A DNA stretch of 64,000 nt from Circinella umbellata (Eukaryota > Mucoromycota > Mucoromycetes > Mucorales > Lichtheimiaceae), in NCBI GenBank assembly GCA_025093555.1, contig JAIWNF010000014.1, forward strand, positions 744,001 to 808,000. The letters run 5' to 3'. The notes under the pieces were generated by a model. The model did not search any database. It was not told the DNA's origin and saw nothing but the letters and a program-made list of their open reading frames with translations. How positions within the stretch are numbered: the stretch's first letter is position 1; each line of letters opens with the position of its first letter. Positions 12,856-25,200 of this stretch are shown here, piece by piece. Made by a program: the position numbers and the translations under genes.

Positions 12856-15800
12856 GTCGTTATTACTATTGTATTATTTTAAGCAGAATAATAGTAGACT
12901 GGAGAGGGATAATTGTAGACCAGAGAGCAAAGTTAAAAAAATAAGAATTCGATAGGGTATTTATATATTCTTTTTTAATATAAGAAAAAAAATCAGAAGA
13001 AGTAAAACGAACAAGAAAGAAGGAAACTAGATTGGAAAAGAAGAATAAGAGAAGCTGTCTTTTTTATAATCACAATTAAAAAATCATTCAAACCCTTATT
13101 TGGCTTACTTCCTCTTTTTTTGTCTAGTTTTTTTTTTTGAGAATGGAAAGCCCTTCCTTCGGGTTTGTCTTTATCCTTTTGAACGGAGTAAAGTTTATTC
13201 TCGAGCCTTCTCCTCCCCCCAAACGAAACTTTTGTTGTATCAACAATAAAGATTAAAGAAATACATGTTTACTTTTCTGGTACTTTTTGATAAAGATAAA
13301 CATGCTTTTTTCTCATCAAGTCCATATTTATACGATACATTTTGAACAATCATAGATTCGGGGGGTGCGGAAGAATGACTGGGGTCGTTTATGATACATA
13401 ATTATAATAGAATAATAGGAAATTATCACAAATAGAAACCCTGCTGCTTGGTCAGCCGCGCATGATCTCCCCCTCGGCGTATTTTTATCCCGCATGTGCG
13501 AATTGTTATGAAAAATCACAATCATTCAAAACATTTTTCCATTTGCCATGTGTGCTGAAAGAGAAAAAAAAAATGGAGCGGCTTTAAAAAAAATCTTTTT
13601 TTTTTGTACGACAAAAAAAAATGTATAAAACTATTCATCATGACAACAAAAAAGAACGTGGCTGCATGAATGAATTAAATCAAATTAGTCACCTCACTTT
13701 TTGAAGCTGCTATAGCAACCAAAGTTCAATAATTTGTAGGTTACAGAAAAATAGAAAAACGGAGTTTATATTGGTTTAACATGCTTCTTGGTCGTTAATC
13801 ACTCAATGAAGGAAGCACTAAACCCCTCATTGTTAGTTTTGCGGAATTTCCCGAGTTTTTTTTTTTTATATCGTTACCTTTTGGAATATTACGGAATCCA
13901 TATACAATTACACGCGGGTGAATAGTTGACTATCCCCGTTTTTCGTCTCATTTTTTTTATTCTATATATCATAGCACAGTAACCGGGAAAAGTTGGATAA
14001 AAGTTGGAAGTTAGCGGGTATAACCTCGAAGGGTACTTCCAAATTCGTACATATTTTTTTTCCCAATTATACAGTGCGCTCTGTTGTGATCCCTTTGAAT
14101 TTTGATTATTATTTATTTACTTGGTTATCACAGATTAAAAGCAAACAAAAAGCGAAACAAGACAAATTTATTTAGCCACTTTCTTTTTACATCAATACAT
14201 ATTTAGACAACACTTCAAAAAAAAAGATAAAGCAACAAATAAAGTCGCTTAATCATTTAGGAAGTCTAAATAGTAAAATAACAAGTGTTATTGTTGTTAT
14301 TGTTTACTGTGTACACATACATGTGCCTCGACTTGTTTTTATTGTTGTTCTTTTGATTCGACCGTGGAAGAAATAGCACGTTGAATTGTCAAATTGTTAT
14401 CCATCTTCTGCCACTGCAAATAATTATAATAATTATTTTAGTATTTGATTTTAAGGTTCTGTCATCGGTATTTCTATCATTACATTTATAACTGACGTGA
14501 TTTTTTTTAATAGAAAAAAAAAGCGAACCTTATTATTATTATTACGTATCGTTATTTTTGGTTCTAGACACTCTTATGGTACCTTTATTATTATTAGATT
14601 ATATCAATTATTTGTTTGTGGATTTTGTACATAACCTGATGATCTTGTAATTTAGCCACAACATATGACATTTTTTTTTGAGATATTATTTTAATTACTT
14701 GTTTATTTGTTTATATAAATAAATAACTTGTTCTCAAACAAAAATAGAGATCCAATATCTTGGTTAAACTTAAATACATTTGTAAAATGATCGTCGTCGT
14801 TTGATCATATATTAGCTTAACAGCACAATTAATCATGTGAATTCAATAAAGGCTTTTCATTCACTTATAGAAGGAACGGCATGGAAGGAGAATTCACAAC
14901 TAATAATAATGATCAGATAGCCACGTTTTTCCATTTTCTTCTTAGAGTAAAAATTATGCACCTGATTATGCTTAAAAATATTACTTGAACACAAACTCAG
15001 AATTCTCGTTTTAACAACAAACAATGTTAAAATAATAATGTAGCAGCTGGAAAATACAGGTTTTTTTTTAATGTGATGAGAAAATGTAAATCCTTCTTAA
15101 ATACTACTCATATTAGAATTATGTTGTGTGGACTCTTCATTAGTTAAAAGAGATAGATTCTCCCTTTTATATTTACCGTGAGAAAGTAATTTACAGCCAC
15201 GCTAACATAAGTTGACGGAGGAGGGTTTTATCGGCATAACATTCGGCAATTACATTTACCTTTTTTTATCTGAATACTACTGATGTTTCTACTTACATAT
15301 ATCACGGTATTAATTTGATCTACTTATTATGACTTTTTTAACAGAAAAATATTCTCATATAACTTCAAGTTGAACTTTTTTTAGGGGAGTGTTGACTCTT
15401 CACATAACAATATTAAAAAGTGAATTCGGAACAAATGTTGCTCCGCCCACTCTTTCTTGTGTTACTGAAAAGGTCGTTGGTAATGGATGAGGATCTAAGA
15501 TTGAAACAACACATTTATGTTAGTGGCTTTTTCTTTCTTTCTTGGGTTTTCCAACACCATTATTAATAGGTTAGTACAGTTATTTTTATATAATACAAAA
15601 ACCGTCTGAGAATCTTGAAGTGGGTAACCTACATTTTTTCAAACTGAAGAATGAACCTGAATGAAATTAGACTACCGACTTTTTTAAGTTGAGTTACTTG
15701 GATCAAAGATAATAAAAAAAAATGGCATGATTTAGCTACCTATGTGGACGAAATTTAAGTCAAGAAAAAAAAAAGCTTATTTATATGTATGACAATTCAA

Positions 15801-16320
15801 TAGTTTTGAGGCCCTGTCGTTTGATCATTTATATCATTTTTTAGGGTTTAACTATTAGTATACATTGATTTCTGTACTTTAAAAATATAAAGAAAATCCA
15901 TCTTTTTTTTTTCTTTGGGGGGAGGGGTAGAGGGTGGTTGAGTGTAATTTGATGAAGAGCTTTGAAGACAAAATAAAACAAATTTATAAGAGGAAAATAA
16001 TAAGAGCAGATTAGTATTATTTGTCCACTCGCCATAGGAGTATCGTGATAGCGACCAGTGGCTGCAGTAAAAGTTAATACCTTACAATGATTTAGTACGT
16101 ACTTATATTAGTAACTATTATATTGTACAAGATAACTTTCCTTTACTACAAACTCATATCAATATACTGTACTATAATATATACTATGTATATAGTACAA
16201 ATCAAAGGAGGAACATAAAGAGATGTGTTTATCAATTATATCTTTACAAAAAAAAAGTGTTTCTAGGTCTTGATATTTCGCATGCCTTGTATCTTTACAT
16301 AAATTGAAATTTAAATGTTT
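12856..16320. other. Gene-free interval between arrestin and F-box genes
   Basis: About 3.5 kb without a supportable gene. It holds the arrestin 5' flank and the region downstream of the F-box gene. ORFs are short and lack domains (13328-13525 minus, 13993-14175 plus, 15841-16035 minus). Homopolymer T and A runs are common. I found no tRNA, no terminal inverted repeats and no clear repeat family. Confidence 0.55.
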
Positions 16321-18698
16321 TTACAGTATTTCATTTATTTCATTTGCATATTTAGATGATATATTTGCGCAGTTAGACACTTTAATATCTAATGCGCTTC
16401 TTGCCAAATGTAACATCGTTTTCAACCCATACTCGGTAATCATATTCAATCGTTGCAATGATACACGTTCTAGTGATGAAATACCAGCAATCATTTTTAG
16501 GTCGTTATCATTAATATATGAAATTCCATCTAATTCGAGTACTTTTAACCTGCCTTGTTGTTGTAATTTCGTCAGAAATAGATTCAAATAAATATGCTTT
16601 ATTTCTTGTTGTTGTTGTTCTTCATGATCCAACCAATCGGACAAATAATATTCTTCTCTACCCAATTTAATTTCTTTCAATGGTTTTATCTCGGCCAAAT
16701 GACTCAAACATAGTTCTTTCATGGGTAAGAAATAAGTTGCAAAATGTTCTAATCCCAATAAATGAGTATCATGACATAAGAAAGGTACAAGAGCTCCATG
16801 TTCACCCAATGTCGTGTGTAATAACATATGTTTCAAATTTGATCCAGTTGTCTCTCTTAATGCACAGAAATAACTTTTGTACAACTTGATGCCGAATATC
16901 ATCAGTTTCTCCAAAGCGGGGCATTGGTAAAAGAGATTGAGTATACAAGAGGATTGTAATGATTCGTTATTGCTGCTATCTAGCGTTATCGTATTGTAGC
17001 GTTGTACGAGAGTAAGTTTTTTCAATGTTGGTAATAACGAATATTGTTCGATTAAAGGATGGTTATTAATTGTTGTCGATGATAATGAGGTTAATGGTGG
17101 TGGTGGTAGTTGTGAAGTTTCTAGTAAAAGCGATAACGATTCAAGTGTCTTTCCGTTGTTACGTAGATAAGGCCAAATGGATTGCATATGAACTGTATCA
17201 CTCATAATATGTAATGTCCGCAAACCATCAATAGATTTATTACTGTCACACTGTTGTACTAATTCAAGATCATGATCATCATCTATATCCACCTCGTGAT
17301 CGACAAAATAAACATGTCTAATCCCGGGACAGTCTCGAATCAAAATATTAAGATAAGCTTGATTAAAATTACGCAAAGCAATCATGCGTAAATTGTAGCA
17401 TCTTTTGGTGATCTGATGTAATTCATCTGGTTTAATGATTTCTTCATCGTCGATAATTAAATGTTGAAATAAATCAAGTCGCACAATTCTAGATGGGAAC
17501 TCTTTTTCTTCAGCCTCTTCTTCTTCTTCTTTCGCATGTTGATATTGATTATTATAATGGTCATTGTTTTCCCATCTATCTGGCGTGATAGTTGGTGCTG
17601 TCAACGCCATCGCTTTTTTTCTTCTTTTTCTTGTCAATCCCAAATGACCATTTGATACATATTTAAGCTCTTGGAGATTTAAACAGATATCCATAATATC
17701 CAGTAACGGCAAAATGGCATTTTCTTCTAATGCTTCTTGTTTCATCATCATATCATATACGACTTCCAGTTTTGTAAGTGTATGTTTAATTTTATAAAGT
17801 GCCATAGATAACAGATTAGCGTCTACCCGTGCTATATATATTATAATAGTAACATGCATGGATTTGAATGAAGTCATTTATAATTATCCAACTAACATAA
17901 AGCTAGTATTATTTGCTTCTTATACTCTTTTGAGCACTTACCATCAATTGATAATGATTTCAGGTTACAAAATATCCCATCGCTCATATAACTCAAATAC
18001 GTAATATGAGGTGAATAATAATACCTTCGTAAATTTTGTAATTCAAGATAATGAACATGTTTACCAACTGTTGGCATAATTTTGACAATGGCTGTATCTG
18101 TTTCAATTGAATAAGTGCGTATTGTATGCCAAACATGGAATGAATGTAATATCATTTCACGCCATGTTTTGGATGTAAGCATAGATTCAATAAGACTTTC
18201 ACTTACACCCACAAAAAACCAAATGATAGATGTGATTTCAACAGGCAATAGTAGTGTTTTTACGAAATCAATACGTCGTTCTGATTTCTGTTTTGAGCGA
18301 GTCAATAAAGCTTCAAGTGGTTGTCGCTGCTCATGGTAATAATATTGGCTATCGTCTTTTGCTGCTGCTGATATTTGTTCAATTCCTTCTTGTAGTACTT
18401 TAATAGCTTGGTTTTCTTTGCCTTGATCTGAATAAATATTGCCTGCCAGTAAATAGCCCTGAGCAAGCGTAGGCGATTGAGTAATAACAAGTCGAGCATC
18501 GTTAAGAGCGTCAGTGAATCGACTTTGTTTAGCATAGATTGTTGCACGTTTAATTAATAAATTAATTATAGAAGTTGTTGTTTCAAAAAGAATTTGGTTC
18601 AAATCACCATCATGTTGAGGTGGTTTGCTATTGTTTATACAAAGAATCTTTGATGATCGTTCTTCAGTTGATTCATCATGTTCAAATGAACGTTTCAT
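16321..18698 (-). CDS. TPR / F-box / leucine-rich repeat protein (Dia2/Pof3-like)
   Basis: F-box proteins of this layout act as substrate adaptors of SCF (Skp1-cullin-F-box) ubiquitin ligases. Two exons, 17942-18698 and 16321-17831, joined by a GT-AG intron of 110 nt: 2268 nt, 755 aa. Residues about 47-120 form tandem TPR helices (RFTDALNDARLVI, then AGNIYSDQGKENQAIKVLQ). An F-box follows at about 150-185 (LLPVEITSIIWFFVG, then SKTWREMI). The rest is an irregular leucine-rich repeat array up to the stop. TPR-F-box-LRR order is that of yeast Dia2 and fission yeast Pof3, which act at replication forks and telomeres, but I recall such proteins as a large family in Mucoromycota, so orthology is not claimed. 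The gene is divergent from the INTS2-like gene with only 173 bp between start codons. Confidence 0.8.
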
Positions 18699-18871
18699 TC
18701 TATTGTGGTAGTAAAAATCTTTGAAGTAATAAGAAATAAAGTTAAGGGGAGTAGAATTTCATTTCGCATTATTTTTTTAAATACAACACCAAAAAAAAAA
18801 AAAAAAAAAAAAAAATTCCTGCTTCTTTGCACTTTTAGAACAGGTTCAATTTTCTCGGTTGTATATTGATA
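18699..18871. promoter_or_regulatory. Shared divergent promoter with poly(dA:dT) tract
   Basis: The 173 bp between the start codons of the minus-strand F-box gene and the plus-strand INTS2-like gene must hold both core promoters. It contains an uninterrupted run of 25 A at 18791-18815. Long poly(dA:dT) tracts are known to exclude nucleosomes in fungal promoters, so this is a likely nucleosome-depleted region serving both genes. Confidence 0.6.
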
Positions 18872-21742
18872 ATGGACGCGTTCAGTAGTAAAAAATCTTT
18901 TACTTTAGAATCCTTTTATCAACTTTTACATGGGCGAATATTTTATGGCAATGTCGACTATGCTCAATGGTTAATGCATTGTATTGATAATGCTTCAATT
19001 CCTATACCTACCATATTTGCACTTGCGATCAAAGAATTCGTTTCTAGGTATACATATAAAGATCTTGCTGGTCCTTTACATCCTTTCTCTTTCTCCAAAA
19101 GGTCAATTGATTTGAGTGTTATCATTAACCGACAAAAACAAAACAAACAAACTTACATATATAGTGTATTTTTAGTCGATCGAATACAAAAAATCCCTGA
19201 ACACGTTTTATTACCATACTTTGAAAATACGAGCGAAATAACGACACCTCAAGTTCTTTTGACATTGTACATATTAGCATTCCACGAAAACATCATTTCA
19301 TTTAAAACAGATCAGAAGCTTGCACTCACGAACCATCAAGAGCAAGAAGGTATTTATATATAAACGAATTAGTTATTATTGTGTACACAAGAAAGAAAAA
19401 GAGTCCGTATCTAAAACATATAATTTTTAATTAATTTTAGAATATTCTGCTGAATTCGTGGATCGATTGCCTATACGACTTATTCTTAATCATATCCAAA
19501 ACTTTAAAGATGGAATTGCATATAAAGGAATCTATCGTGATTTTATAGCATCAGCTGCAAACCTTTATCCAGAACTATTTGATGTAACTAGTTTATTATT
19601 ACAGGAAGGAAAGCAAGATTCCATTATATCTCATAGGTAAAATTTAAATACTTATAGTTATGAAAAAAAAAGTGAATTCTAGATGTTATTACTACTATTA
19701 TTACTACCCTCTTCCTATGTATTTTTAAAATATACTCATTTATATATATAAATAGACGATGGTTTCCATCTCAACTTTCACTTGATACAGTTAAATCTAT
19801 TCTTTCAAACCATCGAGAAAATTCGAGTAAAGTCATTTCTGGTAAGAGTATAAATATCTACAGGTATATACAATGATGACTGTATAAGTTTGTTTTAATT
19901 GACTAATTATAGTTTAGTACTTTCATATGTGGAAAATATGGAAAGTGTTCAAGTATCACCTTATGCTGAACTTTGTATATCTCATTTATTAAAATTATGT
20001 CTTGATAAGTAAGTTATAGAAAATATATTAATGATTAAAAAAAAACAGAATGGCTATTTAGAAAAGAGGAATATTATTGTTAAATAGAGATATGGATCAA
20101 GATATTGCTGAAGCACTCGTATCTACCTGGGAATCTTTAAATCTTGTTATACCACATGAACTTTGGATTATGACAGCCAATGCTTTACGAGATGAAACTG
20201 TCGAAATGTAAATATACATATCTGTATATTGGATAATCACCATACATAGATTTTATAACACTTTTTTTGATATATTTATATATAGGAAATATTCGTTTGA
20301 TGCAATTATTCATGATCCATTATCTTTATTTAAATGTGATAAACGAGTATTTCGATCTGAAAAAATATTACCAGTATGGTTACATGTAAGTTATCATTAT
20401 CACTATTCTAGATTGATCAATCTTAATCTATTTAATGAGAGTGGACTGTAAATAACTTATCTTTGTTACTTATATATATAATAGTACCTAGGTTGTGTAC
20501 GAATATGTTCAAAACATCGAATTTGGAAAAGATTTCACACAAAAAGAAATGTATGCTATCAAAAAGAAGAAGAAAGAGAAAACAGGATTTCGGATAATAA
20601 TAACCCGTTTACTCAAATAACAAACATCTAGACACAAGTAAATACTCGTAATGTAATGGCACTTATTAATGCACAAGATACTTCTATGATTCAACTTCTT
20701 TTGGAATTCTGTATACCCACCGAAGCTGATAAAGAATTTCCAGGTAAAAAATAAAAAGAGGATTAATGAGGGAATGAACAAATGAGCATATGTCCAAAAA
20801 AGAATAGTAATTACTGTTTATTTTTGCTAATGTTTGTAAATGTACGCATAGAAACGCTAAAAGTGGCTCAACGCCTTATTTGTCAATTTGTTCATGGATT
20901 ATTTATTGATGGTGATCGTGATATGCTTCTTGCAAAGATTCTTCATTTTCAAACTTATTCAATTGAGCTTTTACCTGTCGTTGTCGAATTCATTCCATCC
21001 CTTTGTAAGTAGCAATAGTGATATGCATATTACAATTTATTAATTCTAACGAACAACAAATCAGTTGCCGTATTCAATTTTATTCCAGAATTGGTACGAC
21101 AACCTCAACCTGAAAAACAAGTTTTTGCAATTTTACTTGCTTGTCATTTATGTGAAAAATATCCTCTAGAAAACTAGTAAGTCAAAAGTGATTCCCTCCT
21201 TTTTATCATATATACACAAAGAAGTAATACACACACACACACTATGAGACACACAGACAAATGAAAATGATTGTAACGTGTGTAATTACTTTTAATTAGT
21301 TTACGAACAGCTGAACATCATGTTTTACCACGACTATTAAAAATTGCATTCCCATCTGTTCCTCCATCATCCGTTTGCACTCCATCCGAATATTTGGTTC
21401 AAGCAATCCCAGGCTTCGTTCATTTAGCAAAAGCATATCCTCATTTTGGATCAAAAATATTACAAGTATTTGATGGTAAGATTGTCAAGCTACATTATAT
21501 TATAATATTTTTTGTAGTACTATATGGATGAATCGATAGGATTTTAAAAGGAAAAAAACTCTTAATTATATTTATAAATGCTAATAGAAATTGCTCGAGG
21601 TCTTCCACAACCACAAGAATTTGTGGGTCAAGAAGGAAATAGTAAAATTATTCTCGTATTAAGATTACATCAAGTACTAAATTCTTCACGAGAATGTGTC
21701 CAATATGAAGTAGACCATAACAGTAAACAAGATAATGAATAA
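18872..21742 (+). CDS. INTS2: Integrator complex subunit 2 homologue, short form
   Basis: INTS2 is a helical scaffold subunit of Integrator, the nuclear complex that cleaves snRNA 3' ends and terminates paused RNA polymerase II. Exons: 18872-19349, 19441-19636, 19756-19841, 19918-20008, 20088-20207, 20286-20385, 20485-20550, 20632-20743, 20852-21004, 21065-21176, 21300-21475, 21588-21742; total 1845 nt, 614 aa, in frame. Stretches line up in order with what I recall of animal INTS2: [11 protein letters not shown] near the start, [69 protein letters not shown] and [18 protein letters not shown]. The start aligns near the middle of the animal protein (about 1200 aa), so the N-terminal half is absent here. 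The upstream flank is a 173-bp divergent promoter, so no missing 5' exons fit. The intron at 20551-20631 is 81 nt and contains an in-frame TAG, which makes removal necessary. Confidence 0.85.
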
Positions 21743-22208
21743 AATACTATATTGCGTACGTGTAATAATATCTCTCATTGATATATAATAATAGTAATTG
21801 TACGTAATACATGTATAAAATATACATTTTTAGTATGTCTTATCAGTCTCCAGTACAAAAATTTTCTTCTTTTTTCTTGGATTAAAAATTAAAAATTATA
21901 ATACAGCAGACAAAATGGTTCTTTAGCTAAGAAAACGATATGTTACTTTTTCAATGTATATTTGCTATTTGTGATTATGCTGATTCACATATGTATGTGA
22001 AATATGCTGGTATAATAAAAGTCGGGTAATTAATATCAACATGCAATGTTGTATTATGGAAAGAAGGGATATGGGAAAGTTCTAAAAAATGAATGAATGA
22101 ACTTTACATTGCTGCCAGAGCATGAATTTGAAACTATGAGACGCAGAGAGAGAGAGAGAGAGAGAGCTAGGGATTTGTATGTGAGTCAAAACAATCATAC
22201 TTTTAGGT
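21743..22208. other. Convergent 3' spacer with (AG)n microsatellite
   Basis: This spacer lies between the stop codons of the plus-strand INTS2-like gene and the minus-strand kinase A, so it holds both 3' ends. An (AG)11 run lies at 22145-22166. No gene is visible. Confidence 0.7.
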
Positions 22209-25200
22209 TTATAACAGTGTACGCCTTAAAACATCTGTGAGAATTTTTTGGTTCATAGGTTTTGTGAGATATCTAATATGTAAAAAAATAATGTCAGCCC
22301 GTGGGATTTTAAGACATTAAATGAATATAACACTTATGCATGTACTTACTCAGTCATGCCAGCACCCATACAAAAATCGCGTGCACTATCTTGAATATCA
22401 GCAGTAAGAGCAACAATTGGAAATATGTTGTCCCTTTTTTCTTTGATTTCGATGTCTCTTATTCGCTTAGTGGCTTCAACTCCATCACATTTGGGCATGT
22501 GATGATCGAAAAATCCCATACTGTAGTAACCTGAAGGATGAGATGTCCATGCTTCAACTGCTTCAAAACCATTATTGGCACAATCTACCTTGAAGCCAAG
22601 CCGTGTAAGTTGCTTGTAAAGAAGTTTTTGGGCAACCGGATTATCTATTTATATTTGTACATTTAATTTAGCATTATTACTGTAATAGTACAAATAAACA
22701 AAAGGAAAGAGGCCTTATAAAAAATTACAGTACCTTCGGCTGCAAGTATCCTCATTTGACTAAACAATTCTCGTTCTTTTGAACTGATCACTTCAGTAGG
22801 ATCACGCGGTTTATTATTTTCTGAGCTTCTGCGTGTTTTCAAAATAGGTCGCCGTTTTATTGATGTTGGGGATGAAGGGGGTGATGTTTGTTGTAGTGTT
22901 TCCACTATCGCTCTGAGCAATGCTTTTTGACGAAGAGGGACAGCAATACGAACTACAGCACGTTGATTATGTTCAATCCCAGTTGCATTAAGTATTACAT
23001 TAGCTGGATTGATATCCTGTGACGTTCTGGCTGGCATTTGTTTTTGCTGTTCTTGTTCTTGTTCTAGTTGCTGATGTTGATGTTGATGGTTCTGTTGATT
23101 ATTATTATTACTATCAGGTAACGGTAATCCAGCCGCCGCCTTAATAAAATGTGGATTATTATTATTACTACCCAAAAGTTTGCCGATAGTACCGGTTGGG
23201 TAATGCATTATCAGGATGCATCGAGCACGTTTCAAAAACCGTTTTAAATGATTTGCCCAAGTATCAAACTCAGGATCGTGTGCCATAAATAACCCAACGA
23301 CCATTATTGAATAATCTGTTTCTTGACAAGCAAGTAACTCTTCGACAGTACATGCCCCATCCACTTTAATGCCAGGCAACAATTGCTGTACCATGGTAAC
23401 AGTAGATCTATGTTGACCAGCAACAAGAACACGTCTGTCTTTAATTTCTTGTAAAAGATTTTGAATGAATTCTGCGCGACGATGATATTTAATATTAATC
23501 GAGCCTTGTTCTTGTTCAGATACTCGAGTGGTTTTAATGTCGAAGAAAAAGTTGGAGCCTTTCCCAGCTTCACTTTTAACATCAATATTACCAGACATAA
23601 GCTCCACTAGTTGTAAACAGATAGATAGACCTAAACCAGTACCGCCATATTTCCGTCTATTTATATAAATGTGAATGTGTGTTCATAGAGTGATAAGTAT
23701 AAATCATGACGAATTTTTTTATACCGTGTCGTTTCCCTTTTTTCCATGCGTAAATATAAAGAAATACATACGTTGTACTTCCATCGACTTGAGAAAATGG
23801 TACAAATAGCGCTTTACGTTGTTCTTCACTAATACCAATTCCAGAGTCAATTACTTCGAACAATAAAGACACATTGGCATCGTTGTCACCATCATCATCA
23901 CCATTGTTATTATCATCGTTTCCATCACTATTATTATTCGGTGGATTTGTATTTTTCTTCTTGATAGAACATCGTATAGTAATTTCACCTTCATGTGTAA
24001 ATTTAATAGCATTACCCAATAGATTGATGATAATTCTAATATTTTTTGACATTATTATTTTGCATATCAAGTGGTTTTCATTACTATTATTGCTATTCTA
24101 TATACTCACTGCCGAAGACGATTGGCATCTGCCATCACTACAGGAGGGACATCGGATGCAATATTATATGTAATATTTATTTGCTTTTGCAGAGCCATAG
24201 GTATTAACATTTCTACTACGTCGGTAATGATATCCTCAACTATTACCTCTGACAAATCAAGTGAAACTTTTCCAGCTTGTAGCTAATTGTTGAAAATTAA
24301 TATTGTCAGACATATATTTAAAAACGACAAGTGTTTTTTTCAGCAAAGAAAAAAATAGTATTTTTTACCTTTGAAAAGTTTAACAGGTCATCAATAAGTC
24401 GAAGCAACATTTCGCATGATTCTTTTGCAGTTTTGACCAGATCACGCTGTTCTGAATCCAAACTACGTATTATAAGTTGTACAATCAGGAATGTTAGCCA
24501 CCTACAGACTTATATACACCATCAAATACTAAAAAGAACAAGAAAAAAACTTACTCGGTTTCAGAAAGTAATGAAATCATTCCATAAAATCCAGCAAATG
24601 GGGTTCGGATTTCATGACTCATATTTGCTAAAAAAATTTCACGTAATCGAGTCGCTCGAACTGCTGCTTCTTTACTTCTGCGGGCTTCTTCAAGAGCTTG
24701 TTTTTGCATCTCGATCATTCTATACAACAATAACAATAGTTTAACAGAATTTCAGTGAAACACATCATTATATATATTCACGTTTTTTTTTTACCTCATG
24801 TTTGCCATAGTAGCACGTTGTACAGATTTAAATAAGAATGCATTTGTGGTCGATATACCCATTTGTTGACATAAAAGACTCAAAACCATAATATGTCTTT
24901 GTGTAAAAGCACCCACAGGGCCTTCAATCAATAAACAACCAACAGTACTGTACTTATGGATAATAGGCATACATATGACCGCTTTTTCACCCACACGTTC
25001 AAACCAGTCCCCAACTGCAAATCTTGAATCTTTTTTGATGTTATGAATAAATATTCTTTCGCCTGTATGGATTGTGTGATTGATGATTTTGCTTGGAACC
25101 AAGTGATCAGCTTCATTAAGTGGTTTTGGCGGATCATAGGTGATAATAGGTTGGTTTTGACACCCATAAGCACATACACCAAATTTGTCATCTTTGACAA

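Noticed and set aside
20485..20743. In-frame TAG in the INTS2-like gene, suggesting a pseudogene
   Set aside because: The TAG is the acceptor of an 81-nt GT-AG intron; removing it restores alignment with INTS2.
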